Assembly: GCF_000399665.1 (NCBI RefSeq)
Contig: NZ_KB976986.1
Span: forward strand, 2,811,261 to 2,875,260
DNA length: 64,000 nt
Reading direction: 5' to 3'
Source: Acinetobacter calcoaceticus ANC 3811
Lineage (GTDB): Bacteria > Pseudomonadota > Gammaproteobacteria > Pseudomonadales > Moraxellaceae
Shown: positions 49,313-57,933 of the stretch, piece after piece
How the letters are laid out: each line of letters starts with the position of its first letter
Position numbering within the stretch: the stretch's first letter is position 1
The notes under the pieces: model-generated
What the model was told of the DNA's origin: nothing
What the model saw: the letters and a program-made list of their open reading frames with translations, nothing else
The model's database searches: none
Program-made: the position numbers and the translations under genes

Positions 49313-51202
49313 TTAAAACAAAGCACTTTTCAGTCGATTAAAAATGAGCGCGCGCACTTCTCGTTCCTTGATCATTGAGTTGAGTAGATTGGAGCTATAA
49401 CGAATCAGTTGCCCCCTCTGCTCACGATCACGGATGACTTCTAAGCCATTTTTGACATAGTTTCGAGCCATCACCGTTCTACGGTTTGGATGGGTTAAAC
49501 AGATCAGTTGACCGCGCTCGATCTGCTCTTTAATTTTTCTTCTTCTGATTTTTCCGCTAGTGGTCTTGTTAATTCGACCTTGATGCAACAAATAAACACC
49601 TTCTACAGGTAAGCCGATATCAGCCGCCACTTGCTCTTTAACCTGAGTTCTGATGGTTTCAAAATTAAGAGTCTTGTCGATCGACTTCTTTTTGATCTCA
49701 AGTACAACCGTGACACCGTCAGAATTACCGAAATTCACTGCTGCAACACAGCCTTTACGGACAGCCGGATGCGCTACTTCAACAGAGCACTCGATATCTT
49801 GCGGGTAATAGTTTTTGCCACGGATGATGATCACATCCTTAAGGCGACCGGTCACATATAGGTCTCCATTTTTGACAAAGCCCATATCACCTGTTCTCAA
49901 GTAATGCACTTGACTAGGCTTATCTGCTTTATCGAGGATGGTTGCAGCAAAGGTTTCCTGATTGACCTCTGGTTTCTGCCAGTAACCTGCAGTAACACTC
50001 TCGCCTGCTAGCCAGATTTCACCGACCTCATCAGCCCCTACCTCTTTGTGGGTATGCGGATTGACAATACGACAATCAATGTGTGTAGAAATCTTGCCAC
50101 AGCTCACCACTTGCACGGCTGTCTGGTCTTGACTGGTATGCACCAAGTTGGCATTCAACTTTTCACGATCGATTGAAATCGCATTGAGAGGACCAGTCAC
50201 ACCACTAACTAAAAGCGTAACTTCTGCCAAGCCATAACACGGCAAGAAAGTATCCAGTCTCAATTTGGACTGAGTATTGAACTTCTCCATGAAACGCTGC
50301 ATGACGTTAGCCTTGATCGGCTCAGCACCGTTAAACATCACACGCACACGGCTCAGATCAAGCGATGCAGCCTCATCATCCGAGATGCGATGTAAACACA
50401 ATTCATAGGCAAAGTTTGGTCCCCCACTAATCGTGACACCTTTTTCGCTAATGAATTGCAGCCACTTAAGAGGTTTGCGGATAAAATCCAGTGGTGACAT
50501 TACATAGCAAGTCAGACCCACATACACGGTCTGCAAAACTGAGCCAATCAGTCCCATGTCGTGATAGACAGGTAACCATGTAAGACCGATATCATCGACT
50601 TGTGTGCCAAAAGCTTCAGCAATCATGACTTCATTTGCCATGATGTTTTTATGAGTGACGATCACACCTTTAGGCCAACCTGTTGACCCTGAAGTGTATT
50701 GAAGGAAGCAGATATCTTCTTCAGCAATATGAGGAAAATCCTTTTCTACCAAGTCACGCTGCAATTCGGCATCAACGGCATGCAATATTAAATTTTCATT
50801 TTGAGCTTTTAATGTAATAAGACCTGATAGCTCAAGAATCTTTTTAGTTGTGAGTACTATCTTTGGCTCACAGTCATTCATAATATTCAAAATATTAGAA
50901 AAACCGTTACGGTTAAAAGGCAAGCTAACAGGTACTGCGATAATCTTAGCTTTCAAACAAGCAAAGAACGAAACGATAAAGTCCAATCCAGGCTCGAACA
51001 GCAACACAGCACGATCGCCGCTATCGACAAGATTCATTAATATTTGGGCTTGATATTGAACCCGCTCGTTCAAATCTGTATATGTCAGAGATTGAATGCC
51101 ACCAGATTGGCGTCCCAAATACTCAAAAGCAACCTTAGCTCCTTTTGAATTTGCGTGGGATTCCAAAGTTGCAATGATATTATCCGTACCCATTACAGCC
51201 AT
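49313..51202 (-). CDS. Fatty acyl-AMP ligase (FAAL)
   Basis: 629 residues, AMP-binding superfamily. Motif TSGSTGWPKG at about 170-179 and the FAAL-type LTWLPVYHDMGLIGSVLQ and PCYGLAEVTLLVSG stretches. FAALs make acyl-AMP and load it on a carrier protein without CoA. First gene of the NRPS operon; start ATG at 51200-51202 with GGAG six bases upstream (a second Met three codons later is less likely). A perfect lux-box dyad lies 151 bp upstream of the start. Confidence 0.9.
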   Translation of the reverse strand: MAVMGTDNIIATLESHANSKGAKVAFEYLGRQSGGIQSLTYTDLNERVQYQAQILMNLVDSGDRAVLLFEPGLDFIVSFFACLKAKIIAVPVSLPFNRNGFSNILNIMNDCEPKIVLTTKKILELSGLITLKAQNENLILHAVDAELQRDLVEKDFPHIAEEDICFLQYTSGSTGWPKGVIVTHKNIMANEVMIAEAFGTQVDDIGLTWLPVYHDMGLIGSVLQTVYVGLTCYVMSPLDFIRKPLKWLQFISEKGVTISGGPNFAYELCLHRISDDEAASLDLSRVRVMFNGAEPIKANVMQRFMEKFNTQSKLRLDTFLPCYGLAEVTLLVSGVTGPLNAISIDREKLNANLVHTSQDQTAVQVVSCGKISTHIDCRIVNPHTHKEVGADEVGEIWLAGESVTAGYWQKPEVNQETFAATILDKADKPSQVHYLRTGDMGFVKNGDLYVTGRLKDVIIIRGKNYYPQDIECSVEVAHPAVRKGCVAAVNFGNSDGVTVVLEIKKKSIDKTLNFETIRTQVKEQVAADIGLPVEGVYLLHQGRINKTTSGKIRRRKIKEQIERGQLICLTHPNRRTVMARNYVKNGLEVIRDREQRGQLIRYSSNLLNSMIKEREVRALIFNRLKSALF

Positions 51203-51320
51203 AACTTACTCCGATTATTTATAATTCATCCTTAAAATTCGCTAATTCAGAAATTACATTTCTAGCTGAGGGCTTTTAATAAAAATGAATATACTTTTCT
51301 TGTTTAAAATATAAATTCAC

Positions 51321-51326
51321 ATTATA
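51321..51326 (-). promoter_or_regulatory. -10 element of the NRPS operon promoter
   Basis: TATAAT on the minus strand, 26 bp downstream of the lux box edge and about 119 bp upstream of the FAAL start codon. Placement fits activation from a lux box near -45. Confidence 0.55.
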
Positions 51327-51352
51327 TTTTATGTGCGAGTGTTTTTTATTAC

Positions 51353-51372
51353 ACCTGTAAGGGTTTACAGGT
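51353..51372. promoter_or_regulatory. lux box upstream of the NRPS operon
   Basis: ACCTGTAAGGGTTTACAGGT: two perfect 8-bp arms with a 4-bp centre, the longest of the three lux-type boxes here. It is the expected AbaR-homoserine-lactone site, making the NRPS operon a direct quorum target. Confidence 0.85.
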
Positions 51373-52078
51373 TGGCTTGTTTTTATTAAAAATTAAGACA
51401 CCGGATCTCTTTCATAAATTATTTTTATTCAGTTTAATATTATGAACTCTGGCGATTAAATTAAATCTAAAACTCAATCTTTCTTCTCTATTTAGATAAT
51501 ATTTAACAAGATTTAAAAAAATTTCTGCATGCTCGCTATAGGCACTGTTCGTATTCTTATTTTTATTGATCTCTTAATTTTAGATCTTGTATTCAGGGTC
51601 TAATTACTGTGTTTTTTCTTTTCTTAATGACAATAGATGCTTCAGATAAAATTCTCTAATAGCCTTTATCTACAAGGATAAAGCCCCTAAAGAAAGCAGC
51701 TTTAATTAGCATTTTAATAGCTTAAAATCATGTATGGCATCGTGACTGATATATAACCCTGTAAATCAATAAATTTTATATTCAAAAGATCCATAAAACA
51801 CGAGTGCTATATTTTAAAACAAGAATATTAATTAAAAAATTTATTTATAAAATCAACCTATTCATTATTTTATCATTAAGTAAAAATATTTAACTAAGCC
51901 ACCTTTTAAAATACAAAATTTTTATAAATAAGATTTTCTACATAAATTCAATTACAATTTAAATACTTTTAATTAAAAACATTTTCAATCAATCAATTAA
52001 TTTTATTTTAAATATATACCCAATAATAATTAATTTCATTAAAATCAGGTATTAAATTTTTCTATTATTTATTTATCT

Positions 52079-52795
52079 CTATAAAAGCCCTAACATCACG
52101 GCTCGAATAGCCGCTGAAATTTTATTATTCACATTTAACTTCTGCATTGAGTTACAGAGGTGAAAATTTACTGTTCTTTCCGTCACCCCGATAATCTGGG
52201 CAATCTCTGCTGACGTCTTACCTTCCGCAGTCCAACGTAAAACCTCTTTTTCCCGATTCGTTAAATAAAGATTAAACTGAGCAAATTCAGCTTCATTCAC
52301 AATTTTAGCGATACTGGAGTGCACTGTCTGTGACAACCAAAACATATTGGTATATTGAGATTTTTGCTCTTTTTCTGATAATTGATCAGTGGATCTTGCT
52401 AGCGTTAACATCCCCCTTGTACCAATAAAGTCACGGCTTGACTGCGCCCAACCGACATTTAAACCATAAGAACGCGCCTCCTCCCAAAAATCTTTTTGAG
52501 ATTGTGTGTTCGCAGATTGGCTCGACCAGACAAGAGGTTGAAGTGACAGCATACAATGCTGTACGGTTGGATCGACCACCACATATTGCTGCTTAACATA
52601 ACGCTTTTGCCATGCTTCGGGATAATTATTCAACATAATCATTTTTGGTTCAGCAATAGATAATGGCGACTGCATTCCATAAGCACAATAATCAAACCCA
52701 AGCTTTGAAGCTGTAGATTTGACTACTTCAAATAGCTGGTATTCATTTTTCACCATCAGAGATGCTGATAGTAGATCCTCTTGCCAATTTTCCAT
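52079..52795 (-). CDS. abaR: LuxR-type homoserine lactone receptor
   Basis: 238 residues. Autoinducer-binding domain about 20-165 (YCAYGMQSPL, the conserved WxxxY/D region around NNYPEAWQKRYVKQQYVVVDPTV) and a C-terminal LuxR helix-turn-helix about 175-235 (LTNREKEVLRWTAEGKTSAEIAQIIGVTERTVNFH). It matches A. baumannii AbaR, which binds 3-hydroxy-C12-homoserine lactone made by AbaI. It is divergent from abaM and abaI. Confidence 0.95.
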   Translation of the reverse strand: MENWQEDLLSASLMVKNEYQLFEVVKSTASKLGFDYCAYGMQSPLSIAEPKMIMLNNYPEAWQKRYVKQQYVVVDPTVQHCMLSLQPLVWSSQSANTQSQKDFWEEARSYGLNVGWAQSSRDFIGTRGMLTLARSTDQLSEKEQKSQYTNMFWLSQTVHSSIAKIVNEAEFAQFNLYLTNREKEVLRWTAEGKTSAEIAQIIGVTERTVNFHLCNSMQKLNVNNKISAAIRAVMLGLL

Positions 52796-53429
52796 TTACT
52801 CTCATTAAGCCTCATGCATAAATGATTTTTTTAGTTGCATATAGTGAATTCATAATCCAATTAACAACATTTTTGAGCCTAAGAGGATGGTAAATTTTCT
52901 GGATAAACTGGTTTCAGAAAGCTTTTTAAGGTTGTTATATTGCATATGCGAATTATGCTTGAAAGCCTCAGATTTACAGGATGCATTTTATTCCAAAAAT
53001 GAGTATTTTTTACTTTTAAATAGAGCCTATTATTTATTCTTATTTGTATATTTCTATTAATTTAACTAAAGAATAATTTCTATTAGTGACACAGTTAGTA
53101 TAGTTTTACACTTATTATCTAGTGATAGCATAGAATAATTATAATGATTCCGAAAATATTGTTTTAATAATAGGATAGATATTATCTACAATGCACATGA
53201 TAAAATTAACCTATTGATAATCTTGAAATAAGAAACTCTCATATGGAAGCTAGAAAAGGCTCAATTTCTGCATAAGTAAAACTCGCTGTCTGAAGTACTT
53301 TCTAAAGAACAGCTTAACGTTGTGTATCACCAGATTACGGTTAACCTGTAAAACCTAACAGTATTTTGTTGGCAATAATTTATGTTATTTATCTATAGAA
53401 CTGCAATTCAAGTCACTTGAACAGGTAGC
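52796..53429. other. 634-bp intergenic region between divergent abaR and abaM
   Basis: AT-rich, no gene supported. It holds the abaR upstream region and, near abaM, an imperfect lux box (53346-53361). Confidence 0.6.
53346..53361. promoter_or_regulatory. Imperfect lux box upstream of abaM
   Basis: CTGTAAAACCTAACAG: the right arm differs from a perfect TTACAG at one position. Its centre is 76 bp before the abaM start codon. It could give weaker or differently tuned control of abaM than the abaI box. Confidence 0.55.
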
Positions 53430-53846
53430 ATGGTCACAATCCCCCCTGATTTCTCAATCTCAACAGATGGTTTTATTCGGATGAATGAAAACCAGCTTAT
53501 GAATTATCCCCTCCAACACCTCATATCTATTGTTGAATCTACACAAATTGAGGACTCTCAAATTCTATATTATGGTTTTACTGAGTGGGCAACATCACTG
53601 ACCCCAGCTTTAAGTACAGGATGGGACTGGGAATTTGTTGAGCAAAATGGAATTGCTAGCTTAAAGCGAATTGGGCTACCTCGAAGCAATATCATGATTG
53701 TTGATGTATCTGGTACAGATATTGGATTTGATGTCACTGAAACATTAATCGAGAAAAAAATAGATACTTTGTTTTGGGAACAGTTCATTTATGCGCAACT
53801 CAATACAACGCAAACAAAGTCTAAATTAAGTCCAAATTTCTCTTAG
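53430..53846 (+). CDS. abaM: RsaM-family quorum-sensing modulator
   Basis: 138 residues (MVTIPPDFSISTDGFIRM) with the DWEFVEQNGIASLKRIGLPRSNIMIVD pattern of RsaM-like proteins. AbaM is known in A. baumannii as a negative regulator of abaI-dependent signalling. No DNA-binding motif or membrane segment is visible. It is between abaR and abaI on the strand of abaI; the abaI lux box starts only 5 bp after its stop codon. Confidence 0.9.
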   Translation: MVTIPPDFSISTDGFIRMNENQLMNYPLQHLISIVESTQIEDSQILYYGFTEWATSLTPALSTGWDWEFVEQNGIASLKRIGLPRSNIMIVDVSGTDIGFDVTETLIEKKIDTLFWEQFIYAQLNTTQTKSKLSPNFS

Positions 53847-53850
53847 AAAC

Positions 53851-53866
53851 CTGTAAATTCTTACAG
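53851..53866. promoter_or_regulatory. lux box upstream of abaI
   Basis: CTGTAAATTCTTACAG, perfect 6-bp arms and a 4-bp centre. It lies 58 bp before the abaI start codon and is the expected AbaR target for autoinduction. Confidence 0.92.
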
Positions 53867-53924
53867 TTACCACCTTTCTAGCTGTCAAGTAAAGTCGCCT
53901 GAAAAATAAGTGGAAGCACTTGTA

Positions 53925-54476
53925 ATGAATATTATTGCTGGATTTCAAAACAATTTTTCAGAAGGCTTATATACCAAATTTAAAAGTTACCGCTACAGGG
54001 TATTTGTTGAACATTTAGGGTGGGAGTTGAACTGTCCACATAATGAAGAACTAGATCAATTTGATAAAGTCGATACAGCTTATGTCGTCGCTCAAGATAG
54101 AGAATCCAATATTATTGGCTGTGCCAGACTACTACCCACGATTCAACCCTACTTACTGGGTGAAGTATTTCCTCAATTAATGAATGGAATGCCTATTCCT
54201 TGCTCACCAGAAATTTGGGAATTATCAAGATTTTCAGCCGTAGATTTTTCGAATCCACCGACCTCTGCTAGTCAAGCAGTGTCATCTCCAGTCTCTATTG
54301 CCATTCTGCAAGAAGCGATCAACTTTGCAAGAGAACAAGGCGCCAAACAACTTATTACGACCTCACCTCTTGGTGTAGAGCGTTTATTACGTGCTGCTGG
54401 TTTTCGTGCTCATCGTGCTGGTCCGCCAATGGTTATCGACGGATATTCTATGTTTGCATGCTTGATTGAAGTGTAG
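53925..54476 (+). CDS. abaI: LuxI-type N-acyl-homoserine lactone synthase
   Basis: 183 residues from the ATG at 53925 with GGAAG eight bases before it; a GTG at 53910 lies over that ribosome site and is rejected. The invariant LuxI residues are present: Arg25, Phe27, Trp33, Asp44, Asp47, Arg68, Glu99 and Arg102 (AYVVAQD, WELSRFSAV). It makes a long-chain 3-hydroxy-acyl homoserine lactone from acyl-ACP and S-adenosylmethionine. Directly followed by the decayed tRNA/terminator copy. Confidence 0.97.
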   Translation: MNIIAGFQNNFSEGLYTKFKSYRYRVFVEHLGWELNCPHNEELDQFDKVDTAYVVAQDRESNIIGCARLLPTIQPYLLGEVFPQLMNGMPIPCSPEIWELSRFSAVDFSNPPTSASQAVSSPVSIAILQEAINFAREQGAKQLITTSPLGVERLLRAAGFRAHRAGPPMVIDGYSMFACLIEV

Positions 54477-54510
54477 TGGATTAAATCAAAGTCTACAAAT
54501 ATTGGTGATA

Positions 54511-54562
54511 TTGCAAAGATGAGGGGCCGTAAGTTCAAATCTCATTTCGCTCACTCAATTTT
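54511..54562 (+). pseudogene. Decayed tRNA-Gly-like 3' end (putative island attR)
   Basis: This stretch aligns with the anticodon-loop to CCA half of the tRNA-Gly genes at 35170-35489: TTGC.AAG, then GGGG, GTTC.A.TCTC.TTTC.GCTC. with a few substitutions and single-base shifts. It cannot fold as a tRNA because the 5' half is absent. Directly behind it is a near-copy of the tRNA-Gly terminator. The pattern is that of a duplicated tRNA 3' end at the far edge of an inserted island. Confidence 0.6.
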
Positions 54563-54592
54563 AAAAGCCCTAGTCAAAAGATTAGGGCTTTT
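54563..54592. terminator. Terminator resembling the tRNA-Gly one
   Basis: AAAAGCCCTAGTC-AAAA-GATTAGGGCTTTT, 13-bp stem with one G-T pair. Compared with the hairpin at 35495-35527 it differs at only a few bases. It can serve abaI and the opposing MHS permease. Confidence 0.88.
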
Positions 54593-54618
54593 CTATGTTT
54601 AAAGCTTCGAACTTAGTA

Positions 54619-55980
54619 TTAAGAATGCTCAGTAATTTTGGTTTTCAAATTTAAGTCTGCTTTCTTATGATAAGCCTCATCAGTTTTAGTACTCCAATCA
54701 CGTGGCATAAATGAAGTCGATATAATTGCAACGATGGCCATAGATCCAATATAAATCATAATTAAGTAAGGATTGCCCTGCCCAACACTTAAAAGTTTTG
54801 TCGCAATTAACGGTGCTAAACCACCACCAAGTACCCCAGCCAACTGTACCGAAATTGAGATTCCGCTATAACGGATTTCTGCCGGAAATTGACGGGCAAA
54901 AAGCTGAGCTTGTGGTGCGTACATAATTGGAAAGACCACGCCAATGGCTAAAACAATTGCTGTCCAGACTAATACCGGATCTTTTGTGTTGAGCATGATA
55001 AAAAATGGATAGCAGTAAAGTGCTAAAACGCATAGACCAAACATAAACATATTGCGTTGGCCGACTTTATCTGACAAATGTCCACAGAATGGCGTCATAA
55101 ATAGAATGACTATTGCACCGCAAATGGTGGCAAACAAAATGTCTTGGCGTGGAATTCCAAGTTGTGCAGTGGTATAAGCCAATGTAAAGGTTGAAGCAAT
55201 ATAAAACCATGCGTTCTCGGCAGCACGCGCCAAAATAATGGTGATAAGTTGCTTCGGATGATTTTTAAAAACTTGTAAAGCAGGAACTTTAACTTCTTCA
55301 GACTGCTGTTTTACTTTTTCAAAATCTGGTGACTCTGGTACTTTCACTCGAATGTACCAACCTACTACCAGCAAAATAATGCTGGCAAGAAATGGTAAAC
55401 GCCAACCCCAGCTAAACAGTGCTTCTTCAGGTAATAACGACACCAGCCCGAGTGCAATTGAGGCTAGCATTAAACCGCCACCTGTACTGGCTTGAGGTAA
55501 ACTTCCCCAAAAGCCCTTACCGCCTTCAGGTGCATGTTCAACGGCCATAAGCACAGCACCACCCCATTCACCACCCATTGCCATCCCTTGAATGAATCGT
55601 AAGACAACCAGACCAATTGCAGCCCAGTAACCAATTGATTCGTAAGTCGGTAATAAGCCAATCAGTACTGTTGGGATTCCCATGAGCATCAGAGTTAGCA
55701 GCAACATCGATTTACGGCCAATCTTGTCACCAAAATGACCAAAGACTAAACCACCTAGTGGTCGGCCAATAAACCCAACGGCATAGGTGGCAAATGCGGC
55801 AAGCACCCCCGTAAGGGCATCCAGATTTGGGAAAAATAATTTATTAAAAATCAGCGCCGCCGCCGCACCGTAAATAAAAAAGTCATACCACTCAATGGTG
55901 GTGCCGACCATGCTTGAGATGCCTGCTAATCGATGTGACGACTTTTTAGTATTTGAACCGTTTCCATGTACTGTTTGCAT
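54619..55980 (-). CDS. MHS-family (metabolite:H+ symporter) MFS permease
   Basis: 453 residues from the ATG at 55978-55980 with AAGGATA seven bases upstream; a longer frame with a Lys-rich tail is rejected. Typical MHS start (SSMVGTTIEWYDFFIYGAAAALIFNKLFFP) and loop 2-3 motif GHFGDKIGRKSMLL. MHS proteins take up carboxylates and similar solutes (ShiA, ProP, KgtP). It lies just past the valine-type operon, 120 bp downstream of the hydrolase start region, so it may import a branched-chain acid. Confidence 0.9.
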   Translation of the reverse strand: MQTVHGNGSNTKKSSHRLAGISSMVGTTIEWYDFFIYGAAAALIFNKLFFPNLDALTGVLAAFATYAVGFIGRPLGGLVFGHFGDKIGRKSMLLLTLMLMGIPTVLIGLLPTYESIGYWAAIGLVVLRFIQGMAMGGEWGGAVLMAVEHAPEGGKGFWGSLPQASTGGGLMLASIALGLVSLLPEEALFSWGWRLPFLASIILLVVGWYIRVKVPESPDFEKVKQQSEEVKVPALQVFKNHPKQLITIILARAAENAWFYIASTFTLAYTTAQLGIPRQDILFATICGAIVILFMTPFCGHLSDKVGQRNMFMFGLCVLALYCYPFFIMLNTKDPVLVWTAIVLAIGVVFPIMYAPQAQLFARQFPAEIRYSGISISVQLAGVLGGGLAPLIATKLLSVGQGNPYLIMIYIGSMAIVAIISTSFMPRDWSTKTDEAYHKKADLNLKTKITEHS

Positions 55981-56100
55981 CGTAATATCCTTTTTAGATT
56001 TTCTTGTTTTGTCTTTTTTATGCTTATGACCAGCCCTGACCATAAGCATTTTCAGGTCTCGCTTTATCTCCTTAAGCTTTTTATGTTTTTGTAATGCGGT

Positions 56101-57126
56101 TTAGCTCAATTTTTCTAAAATTGGCTCAAATTTCGAATTACGTTCTTGCCACTGTGGTTGTTTGTCTTTATCGACAATGAGAGCGCGGACACCTTCAATA
56201 AAGTCGCCATGTTCAAACCAGATATCCTGTAAATCACGCTCAAGCTGCATACACTGAGGTAAAGAAAGCCCACGGCCTAAATGCTGTAGTTTCAAACTGG
56301 TTTGTTTGGCTATAAATGAGCGCTGCTGCAAAATACTAAGCATCTTACTTGCCCAAGTCTTTAAGCTTTCATCTTTTTCATTTTCAAGACTTTGCTCGAT
56401 TTCATCTAAATGCTGATATCCGAAGTGTTTACGAATACCTTCTGCCAATTGTTTTAATTCACTTTCGGCAGGGCGAGTAATAAATCGGGTAATGATATGT
56501 TCAATTCCCTCTTTAGTTAAACTTGGTGCTTCAACAAGAGCATCTTGCAAAGCTTGTAACTGCTCGCTTGGCACATGGTAGTCAATTAAATCGAGGTAAA
56601 GCGCATCACTACTGCTGATCTGCTCACCCGTAATTGCCATATAAACACCAATATCATCAAGGCGAGAAAGGAAATGAGTTGCACCAACGTCTGGGAAAAA
56701 ACCAATCGCTGTTTCAGGCATAGCAAATCTGGACTTTTCGCTGCTCACCACAATATGACAAGCCTGAGCCAAGCCAAAACCGCCACCTAATACATAGCCA
56801 TCAAGTACAACAATGACTGGCTTTGCATATTCACGCAGTACATTCAGCATTTTATATTCGGCACTAAAGTAGCCTTTGTAGTCGGCCGTGCCATTTTTAT
56901 AACTGTCGTAGAGATAGCGGATATCACCACCTGCACAGAAGGCTTTTGGACTATTTGATTTGATCAAAACTGCCTGAATAGCAGCATCATTTCGCCACAG
57001 TTCCAATTGGGCACCAATACTTTTGATCATATCTAGCGACAATGCATTGAGATGAGTCACACGGTCTAAGGTAATCACGCCAAGCTTACCTTGTCGCTCA
57101 ATCATTAAGTGATTTTCTGTATTCAT
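56101..57126 (-). CDS. 3-hydroxyisobutyryl-CoA hydrolase
   Basis: 341 residues, longer than a hydratase and fitting HIBCH. Crotonase fold with the oxyanion loop KAFCAGGDIRYLYDSY and the region FFPDVGATHFLSRL, where Asp and Glu of HIBCH act. It releases 3-hydroxyisobutyrate from its CoA ester in valine breakdown. It lies 12 bp after the enoyl-CoA hydratase gene. Assignment over other crotonases rests on length and neighbours. Confidence 0.88.
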   Translation of the reverse strand: MNTENHLMIERQGKLGVITLDRVTHLNALSLDMIKSIGAQLELWRNDAAIQAVLIKSNSPKAFCAGGDIRYLYDSYKNGTADYKGYFSAEYKMLNVLREYAKPVIVVLDGYVLGGGFGLAQACHIVVSSEKSRFAMPETAIGFFPDVGATHFLSRLDDIGVYMAITGEQISSSDALYLDLIDYHVPSEQLQALQDALVEAPSLTKEGIEHIITRFITRPAESELKQLAEGIRKHFGYQHLDEIEQSLENEKDESLKTWASKMLSILQQRSFIAKQTSLKLQHLGRGLSLPQCMQLERDLQDIWFEHGDFIEGVRALIVDKDKQPQWQERNSKFEPILEKLS

Positions 57127-57138
57127 TTTATTGATCTC

Positions 57139-57912
57139 TTATTGATTTTTAAAATTTGGCTTTCGTTTTTCAACGAACGCCTGCATTCCTTCTTTTTGGT
57201 CAAATGTTGCAAATATTGAATGGAACATACGTCTTTCAAAACGTAAGCCTTCGGTAAGGTTTACTTCAAAAGCGCGGTTAATGGTTTCTTTAAGCATCAT
57301 ATTTGCAGTTAAAGAGCGTGCCGCAATTTTTTCAGCTGCTTGCAAGGTTTGTTCAAGTAATTCTTCTTTGCTAAACACTCGTGCAACTAAACCACTTTGT
57401 TCTGCTTCTACAGCGCCCATTTGACGAGCGGTAAAACACATTTCCATTGCTTTGGCCTTACCAATTGCATGGGTTAAGCGTTGTGTGCCACCAATACCCG
57501 GAATTACACCTAAAGTAACTTCAGGTAAGCCAAACTTGGCGGTGTCAGCACAATAAATAAAGTCACACATAAGCGCCAATTCACAGCCACCACCTAATGC
57601 ATAGCCGCTGACCGCAGCAATTAGAGGTTTACGGCGCTGTGCAATACGGTCTGCAAGATGGAAAAAGTCATCAAAATAAATATCAGGAAATGCTAAATCA
57701 GCCATCTCTTTAATGTCTGCGCCTGCGGCAAAAGCTTTTTCAGAACCTGCCAATACGATGCAACCAATTTCGCGGTCTTTTTCCAGCTGATCTAATGCCT
57801 GATTAATTTCACTAATTAATTCGCTGTTTAAAGCATTGAGCGCTTGAGGGCGATTTAATGTAATCAGTCCAACCCCATTACGCTTTTCTAATAAAATACT
57901 TTGCCACTGCAT
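57139..57912 (-). CDS. Enoyl-CoA hydratase (methacrylyl-CoA)
   Basis: 257 residues of the crotonase superfamily. Oxyanion residues in KAFAAGADIKEMA and SGYALGGGCELAL; the two catalytic glutamates are in GGGCELALMCDF and LPEVTLGVIPG. Both are present, so true hydratase activity is expected. Context (valine path) points to methacrylyl-CoA as substrate. Confidence 0.9.
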   Translation of the reverse strand: MQWQSILLEKRNGVGLITLNRPQALNALNSELISEINQALDQLEKDREIGCIVLAGSEKAFAAGADIKEMADLAFPDIYFDDFFHLADRIAQRRKPLIAAVSGYALGGGCELALMCDFIYCADTAKFGLPEVTLGVIPGIGGTQRLTHAIGKAKAMEMCFTARQMGAVEAEQSGLVARVFSKEELLEQTLQAAEKIAARSLTANMMLKETINRAFEVNLTEGLRFERRMFHSIFATFDQKEGMQAFVEKRKPNFKNQ

Positions 57913-57933
57913 TATTTATTCCTTGTTCTGGTT

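Larger units (their letters stand above)
51203..52078. other. 876-bp AT-rich region: NRPS operon promoter and abaR 3' flank
   Basis: No gene is supported on either strand. It is strikingly AT-rich from about 51380 to 52078. The useful signals are the lux box (51353-51372) and a TATAAT on the minus strand (51321-51326), 26 bp downstream of it, together giving a likely quorum-controlled promoter. No clear abaR terminator was seen. A lone half site CCTGTAA is at 51758-51764. Confidence 0.65.

Noticed and set aside
51758..51764. Extra lux-type site CCTGTAA
   Set aside because: Only a half site; the other arm is missing and it is far from any start codon.
53910..53924. GTG start extending AbaI by five residues
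   Set aside because: It overlaps the GGAAG ribosome site; the ATG gives the known 183-residue AbaI.
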